NCBI GenBank assembly: GCA_031271975.1
Contig: JAISUR010000037.1
Location: forward strand, 62,001 to 126,000
From: Propionibacteriaceae bacterium
GTDB lineage: Bacteria > Actinomycetota > Actinomycetes > Propionibacteriales > Propionibacteriaceae
Direction: 5' to 3'
Length of the DNA stretch: 64,000 bases
The position numbers and the translations under genes were made by a program. Positions 59,747-64,000 of this stretch are shown here, piece after piece. The first letter of the stretch is position 1. The number at the start of each line of letters is the position of its first letter. Below the pieces are notes generated by a model, which saw nothing but the letters and a program-made list of their open reading frames with translations, searched no databases and was not told the DNA's origin.

Positions 59747-60538
59747 ATGGGTCAAAAGGTAAACCCCCACGGCTTCCGCCTGGGAATCACCACGGATCAC
59801 AAGACGCGTTGGTATGCGGACAAGGATTATTCGAAGCTGCTCGACGAAGACATCAAGATTCGCCGCTATCTGTACAAGACGCTGGAGCGCGCCGGTATCT
59901 CCTCAGTGGAGATTGAGCGCCGCAGCGAGCGCGTCGAAGTCTTCCTGCACGCCGCCCGGCCGGGCATCGTCATCGGCCGTAACGGCGAGGCCGCGGAGCG
60001 CCTGCGGGTCGACTTGGAGAAGAAGACCGGGAAGACGATCCGCCTCAACATCCTCGAGGTGAAGAACCCGGAGATCGACGCCCAGTTGGTCGCGCAGGGC
60101 ATTGCCGAGCAACTCGGCGCCCGTGTCGCTTTCCGCCGCGCGATGCGCAAAGCCCAGCAGTCGGCCATGCGGGCCGGCGCGCAAGGCATCCGGATCCAGT
60201 GCAGCGGCCGTTTGGGCGGCGCCGAAATGAGCCGGTCGGAGTTCTATCGCGAGGGCCGGGTGCCGCTGCACACGCTGCGCGCGGACATCGACTTCGGTTT
60301 CTACGAGGCGCGCACCACGTTCGGCCGCATTGGCGTGAAGGTGTGGATCTACAAGGGCGACGTTTCCGGCAACCGCCAGGAACGCGCGGCTCAGAAGGCG
60401 GCCCGGCAGCTGGCCGGCGCTCGCCGTCAAGACCGTCCTGGGCGCGGCCCGCGCCGCGACGGCCGGGATCGTCCGGCTTCGGGAGGGCGCCGCGAGGCCG
60501 CCGCTGAAGCTCCGGCAACTGAAAGCGCAGGTGCGTGA
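59747..60538 (+). CDS. rpsC: 30S ribosomal protein S3
   Basis: A 263-residue small-subunit protein at the mRNA entrance. [20 protein letters not shown], the KH domain ([15 protein letters not shown]) and [17 protein letters not shown] are diagnostic. The C-terminal 45 residues form the Arg/Ala-rich tail common in actinobacteria. Confidence 0.98.
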   Translation: MGQKVNPHGFRLGITTDHKTRWYADKDYSKLLDEDIKIRRYLYKTLERAGISSVEIERRSERVEVFLHAARPGIVIGRNGEAAERLRVDLEKKTGKTIRLNILEVKNPEIDAQLVAQGIAEQLGARVAFRRAMRKAQQSAMRAGAQGIRIQCSGRLGGAEMSRSEFYREGRVPLHTLRADIDFGFYEARTTFGRIGVKVWIYKGDVSGNRQERAAQKAARQLAGARRQDRPGRGPRRDGRDRPASGGRREAAAEAPATESAGA

Positions 60539-60539
60539 C

Positions 60540-60959
60540 ATGTTGATTCCACGTAGGTTGAAGCATCGCAAACAGCATCACCCCAAGCGGAGTGGTCAGG
60601 CCAAGGGCGGCACTAAGCTGGCCTTCGGCGATTTCGGCATCCAGGCGCTGGAGCCGTCGTATTTGACCAACCGGCAGATCGAATCCGCCCGTATCGCCAT
60701 GACGCGCCACATCAAGCGCGGCGGCAAGGTGTGGATCAACGTCTATCCGGATCGCCCGTTGACGAAGAAGCCCGCCGAGACCCGCATGGGTTCGGGCAAA
60801 GGCTCTCCGGAGTGGTGGGTGGCCAACATCAAGCCGGGCCGCATCCTGTTCGAGCTGTCCGGCGTCGGCGAGGACGTGGCCCGCGAAGCCATGCGCCTGG
60901 CGATCCACAAGCTGCCCATGAAGGCGCGTTTCATCAAACGGGAAGTGGGTGATCTGTGA
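60540..60959 (+). CDS. rplP: 50S ribosomal protein L16
   Basis: A 139-residue protein near the A site. [19 protein letters not shown] is the exact family N-terminus and sets the ATG at 60540, one base after the rpsC stop. [20 protein letters not shown] is the conserved loop. Overlaps rpmC by one base. Confidence 0.98.
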   Translation: MLIPRRLKHRKQHHPKRSGQAKGGTKLAFGDFGIQALEPSYLTNRQIESARIAMTRHIKRGGKVWINVYPDRPLTKKPAETRMGSGKGSPEWWVANIKPGRILFELSGVGEDVAREAMRLAIHKLPMKARFIKREVGDL

Positions 60960-61192
60960 TGGCACAGTTGACCGCCAATGAACTGCGCGGCCTCACCCGC
61001 GACGAGTTGAACGCCAAGGTCGTCCAACTGAAGGAGGAGTTGTTCGGGCTGCGTTTCGCCGCCGCCACGGGCCAACTCGATTCCCACGGCCGTTTGCGCG
61101 AGGCCCGCAAGGACATCGCCCGCGTCTACACCGTGATTCAGGAGCGCAACCTGGGCATCGTTCCAGATCCGGAACAAGAGGAGCTGAGGTAA
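60959..61192 (+). CDS. rpmC: 50S ribosomal protein L29
   Basis: A 77-residue two-helix protein beside L23 at the tunnel exit. [20 protein letters not shown] and [20 protein letters not shown] are typical. The ATG shares a base with the rplP stop (TGATG). The last 10 residues ([10 protein letters not shown]) are an acidic tail. Confidence 0.96.
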   Translation: MAQLTANELRGLTRDELNAKVVQLKEELFGLRFAAATGQLDSHGRLREARKDIARVYTVIQERNLGIVPDPEQEELR

Positions 61193-61483
61193 ATGAGCAA
61201 GACAGCTACGAAGACGGCTGACACCGCCGAGAAGCGGTCAGCGCGCAAGGTTCGCGAGGGCGTCGTCGTGTCCGACAAGATGGACAAGACGGTCGTGGTC
61301 TTGGTCGAGCAGCGCGTCAAGCACCCGCTTTACGGCAAGGTCATGACGAAGTCGCAGCGCCTGTCGGTGCACGACGAGGAGAATTCGGCCGGCGTGGGCG
61401 ACCGCGTCCGCGTCATGGAGACCCGTCCAGTCTCAGCGACCAAGCGCTGGCGGCTGGTCGAGATCGTCGAGAAGGCGAAGTGA
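61193..61483 (+). CDS. rpsQ: 30S ribosomal protein S17
   Basis: A 96-residue 16S-binding protein. [20 protein letters not shown] and [20 protein letters not shown] are characteristic; the first 18 residues are a Lys/Thr-rich extension common in actinobacteria. Starts directly after the rpmC stop. Confidence 0.97.
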   Translation: MSKTATKTADTAEKRSARKVREGVVVSDKMDKTVVVLVEQRVKHPLYGKVMTKSQRLSVHDEENSAGVGDRVRVMETRPVSATKRWRLVEIVEKAK

Positions 61484-61490
61484 GGTTGCG

Positions 61491-61859
61491 ATGATCCAAC
61501 AGGAGACGAGGCTCAAGGTCGCCGACAACACCGGCGCCAAAGAGCTGCTCTGCATTCGGGTGCTCGGCGGTTCGAAGCGCCGCTATGCCGGCTTGGGCGA
61601 CAAGATCGTCGCCACCGTCAAGGACGCCATCCCCGGTGGCAACGTCAAGAAGGGGGAAGTCGTGCAGGCCGTCGTGGTCCGCACGGCCAAGGAAACCCGC
61701 CGCGCAGACGGGTCCTACATCAAGTTCGACGAGAACGCGGCTGTGATTCTGAAGGCGGATGGGGAGCCTCGCGGCACCCGTATCTTCGGGCCGGTCGGCA
61801 GAGAACTGCGGGAAAAGCGCTACATGCGCATCATCTCGCTCGCACCGGAGGTCATATAA
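61491..61859 (+). CDS. rplN: 50S ribosomal protein L14
   Basis: A 122-residue subunit-interface protein of exact family length. [20 protein letters not shown] and [17 protein letters not shown] are diagnostic. A GAGG site lies upstream. First gene of the classical spc half of the operon. Confidence 0.98.
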   Translation: MIQQETRLKVADNTGAKELLCIRVLGGSKRRYAGLGDKIVATVKDAIPGGNVKKGEVVQAVVVRTAKETRRADGSYIKFDENAAVILKADGEPRGTRIFGPVGRELREKRYMRIISLAPEVI

Positions 61860-62225
61860 ATGCATGTCAAGAAAGGTGACCGCGTGATGGTCATCGCCGG
61901 CAAAGACAAGGGCGCCAAGGGGGAAGTCATCTCCGTGGATCCGAAGGCCGGCCGGGTGGTCGTGCAGGGCGTGAACCTGGTGAAGAAGCACCGCAAAGAC
62001 CGTCCCAACCAGCAGACCAGGCAGAACACGCCGGGCGGGATCATCACCGCCGAGGCTCCCATCGACGCTTCGAATGTCCAGTTGCTGGTCAAGGTCGGCC
62101 GTGAAGAGGTCGTCACCCGCGTCGGCTACAAGCGCCAAGAGGTGGAGAAGACCAGGGCAGATGGCACGAAGTACACCGGGTACCGCAGCGTGCGGATCGC
62201 GCGCAAGACGGGGAAGGAGATCTGA
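61860..62225 (+). CDS. rplX: 50S ribosomal protein L24
   Basis: A 121-residue early-assembly protein. The KOW motif is [39 protein letters not shown] follows. Begins directly after the rplN stop and overlaps rplE by one base. Confidence 0.97.
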   Translation: MHVKKGDRVMVIAGKDKGAKGEVISVDPKAGRVVVQGVNLVKKHRKDRPNQQTRQNTPGGIITAEAPIDASNVQLLVKVGREEVVTRVGYKRQEVEKTRADGTKYTGYRSVRIARKTGKEI

Positions 62226-62869
62226 TGGCTGACACGAAAGAGGCCGTCAAGCAAGAAGTGCCGCCGCCGCGGCTGAAGCTGCGCTACCGCAGCGAGATCG
62301 CCCCGGCCTTGCACAAGGAATTCGGCTACGGCAACGTGATGCAGATTCCCGGCCTGGTGAAGATCATCGTGAATATGGGCGTCGGCGAGGCCGCTCGCGA
62401 CGCCAAGGTGATCGACGCCGCGGTCCGCGACCTGACGCAGATCACCGGCCAGAAGCCGACGATCACCAAGGCTCGCAGGTCGATCGCGCAGTTCAAGTTG
62501 CGCGAAGGCATGCCGATCGGGGCGCACGTGACGTTGCGCGGCGACCGCATGTGGGAGTTTGCCGACCGGCTGCTGACTTTGGCCCTGCCCCGTATCCGCG
62601 ACTTCCGCGGCTTGTCGGCCCGGCAGTTTGACGGCCGCGGCAACTACACGTTCGGCCTGACCGAGCAAGTCATGTTCCACGAAATCGACCAGGACAAGAT
62701 CGACAAGACGCGCGGTATGGACATCACGTTCGTGACCACCGCGAAGACGGACGACGAGGGCCGCGCCCTGCTGCGCGCGCTCGGCTTCCCGTTCAAGGCT
62801 CCCGAGAACGAGGCGGAGAAGGCCGAAAAGCGCCGTCGTCCCGCGTTCACCGGAAAGAAGAGAAGGTAA
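62225..62869 (+). CDS. rplE: 50S ribosomal protein L5
   Basis: A 214-residue 5S rRNA-binding protein. [40 protein letters not shown] and [20 protein letters not shown] are diagnostic. A basic/acidic tail of about 20 residues follows the conserved end. The ATG shares its first base with the rplX stop. Confidence 0.98.
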   Translation: MADTKEAVKQEVPPPRLKLRYRSEIAPALHKEFGYGNVMQIPGLVKIIVNMGVGEAARDAKVIDAAVRDLTQITGQKPTITKARRSIAQFKLREGMPIGAHVTLRGDRMWEFADRLLTLALPRIRDFRGLSARQFDGRGNYTFGLTEQVMFHEIDQDKIDKTRGMDITFVTTAKTDDEGRALLRALGFPFKAPENEAEKAEKRRRPAFTGKKRR

Positions 62870-62873
62870 GTAG

Positions 62874-63059
62874 ATGGCTAAGACCGCGCTGAAGGTTAAG
62901 CAGTCCCGCAAGCCCAAGTTCGCCGTTCGCGCTTACACCCGGTGCAACCGGTGTGGCCGGCCGAAGTCGGTGTATCGCAAGTTCGGCCTGTGCCGGATCT
63001 GTGTCCGCGAGTTGGCGCACAAGGGCGAGTTGCCCGGTGTGACGAAGTCGAGCTGGTAG
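62874..63059 (+). CDS. rpsN: 30S ribosomal protein S14, zinc-binding type Z
   Basis: A 61-residue short S14. The four zinc ligands are Cys24, Cys27, Cys40 and Cys43 ([20 protein letters not shown]). This is the zinc form; many actinobacteria also encode a cysteine-free paralogue for zinc shortage, not seen here. Confidence 0.98.
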   Translation: MAKTALKVKQSRKPKFAVRAYTRCNRCGRPKSVYRKFGLCRICVRELAHKGELPGVTKSSW

Positions 63060-63117
63060 TCAAACAAGCCCAGGTAAGGTCCCCTGGCTGGATACCTCTG
63101 GGAGAAGGAAGAATGTC

Positions 63118-63525
63118 ATGACCATGACAGACCCGATCGCAGACATGCTGACGCGTCTGCGCAACGCCAACCAGGCGTTTCATGATTCGGCGACCATGCC
63201 GCATTCGAAGATCAAGGTGGGCATCGCCGAGATCCTGAAGGCGCAGGGCTATATCGCCGACTTCGAGGTCGCCGAACCCAAGGCCGGCGAAGTGGGCAAG
63301 TCGCTCACCATCAAGTTAAAGTACGGCGCCAACCGTGAGCGTTCCATCGCCGGACTGCGCCGCATCTCGAAGCCCGGCCTTCGCGTGTATGCCAAAGCCA
63401 CAGCACTGCCGAAGGTCCTCGGTGGCCTCGGCATCGCGATCATTTCCACTTCGCAGGGTCTGCTGACCGACAAAGAGGCGAAGTCCAAGTCCGTCGGCGG
63501 CGAAGTGCTCGCCTACGTGTGGTGA
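63118..63525 (+). CDS. rpsH: 30S ribosomal protein S8
   Basis: A 135-residue 16S-binding and translational regulator protein. [20 protein letters not shown] is the usual actinobacterial N-terminus; [20 protein letters not shown] is the conserved end. A GGAAGAA site precedes. A 58-base gap after rpsN carries no other feature. Confidence 0.98.
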   Translation: MTMTDPIADMLTRLRNANQAFHDSATMPHSKIKVGIAEILKAQGYIADFEVAEPKAGEVGKSLTIKLKYGANRERSIAGLRRISKPGLRVYAKATALPKVLGGLGIAIISTSQGLLTDKEAKSKSVGGEVLAYVW

Positions 63526-63540
63526 AAGGAGCTAGTTAGA

Positions 63541-64000
63541 TGTCACGCATTGGCAGGCTCCCGATCGCCATCCCGGCGGGAGTGGATGTGAAGCTGGATG
63601 GCCAGTTTGTGGAGGTGAAGGGCCCCAAAGGAACGCTGAGCCACACCGTCGCCGAACCTATCCGGGTCGGCAAGAACGACTCTGGCGAGTTGGAGGTCAC
63701 GCGTCCCGACGACGAGCGCCAATCCCGCTCGCTCCACGGTCTGACGCGCACGCTGGTGGCCAACATGGTGACCGGGGTCACCCAGGGCTATGAGAAACGG
63801 CTTGAGATCGTCGGCGTGGGCTACCGCGTGATCCAGAAGTCGCCGGTGCAGTTGGAGTTCGCGCTGGGCTTCTCGCATCCGGTGGTAGTGGACGCGCCGG
63901 AAGGCATCACCTTCACCGTCGAGTCGAATACCCGTTTCGTGGTGAGCGGCATCGACAAGCAGCAGGTTGGCGAAGTCGCGGCGAACATCCGCAAGATCCG
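63541..64000 (+). CDS. rplF: 50S ribosomal protein L6, 5' part
   Basis: The first 153 residues of a protein of about 180, cut by the window edge. [26 protein letters not shown], and [18 protein letters not shown] are diagnostic. An AAAGGAG site is 8 bases upstream. Confidence 0.97.

Overview
The window is chromosomal DNA of a high-GC Actinomycetota. Supporting this are the actinobacterial order pafB-pafC-tatA-tatC-dgk-helY, a DUF3145 gene, the ftsK-rimO-pgsA-cinA block, a four-cysteine (zinc) ribosomal protein S14, and many genes whose start codon lies only 6-9 bases after a TANNNT -10 box, which indicates leaderless transcripts. I cannot place it more narrowly from sequence alone. I see no tRNA, rRNA, CRISPR array, prophage or intact insertion sequence.

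Layout. 1-16.8 kb is mostly housekeeping: the tail of a menC-like gene, a GH36 alpha-galactosidase, a serine hydrolase, the paf/tat/helY block, gltX, metB, tyrS, a HAD phosphatase and two unrecognised membrane-anchored proteins. 16.9-21.6 kb is one tightly overlapping operon, MoxR ATPase - DUF58 - two tandem VWA proteins - yggS. 21.8-27.6 kb holds DUF3145, ftsK, rimO, pgsA and cinA. At 27.8-29.1 kb two genes of apparently different base composition encode a small helical protein and a WXG-like protein with a glycine-zipper C-terminus, a candidate type VII-secreted pair. glnS follows, then a polar amino-acid ABC importer beside a broken GntR regulator gene, a remnant of an Rpn-type nuclease gene, a SWEET-like PQ-loop protein and an SDR enzyme.

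36.6-55.5 kb is a large sugar-use locus: ABC sugar permeases at the left end and their probable binding protein at the far right end. Between them are two LacI regulators, a DUF6807 protein, DeoC, two aldo/keto reductases, an MFS transporter, a TIM-barrel isomerase, an NAD-dependent epimerase, a GHL6-type glycoside hydrolase, a FucU/RbsD mutarotase, a ribokinase-family kinase, a Gfo/Idh/MocA oxidoreductase and a carboxylesterase. Two operator-like motifs divide the locus. Motif A (AAACTTTCGC-like) lies at the permeases, lacI/DUF6807, the isomerase and the binding protein. Motif B (TGTAANCGNTTACA-like) lies at deoC, the first reductase/MFS pair and the GHL6/fucU divergent promoter. Mutarotase plus kinase plus aldolase resembles a 2-deoxypentose route, but the kinase lacks the usual ribose-binding N-x-D residues, so the substrate is probably not ribose itself. 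This locus is the best candidate for an undescribed system here.

55.9-64 kb is the S10-spc ribosomal protein operon from rpsJ into rplF, with an unusual L4 protein that carries a C-terminal tail of about 130 residues with 29-residue repeats. Small palindromic repeats built on ATCCCGGACTYGTTCCGGGAT, some in tandem arrays, occupy several intergenic gaps.
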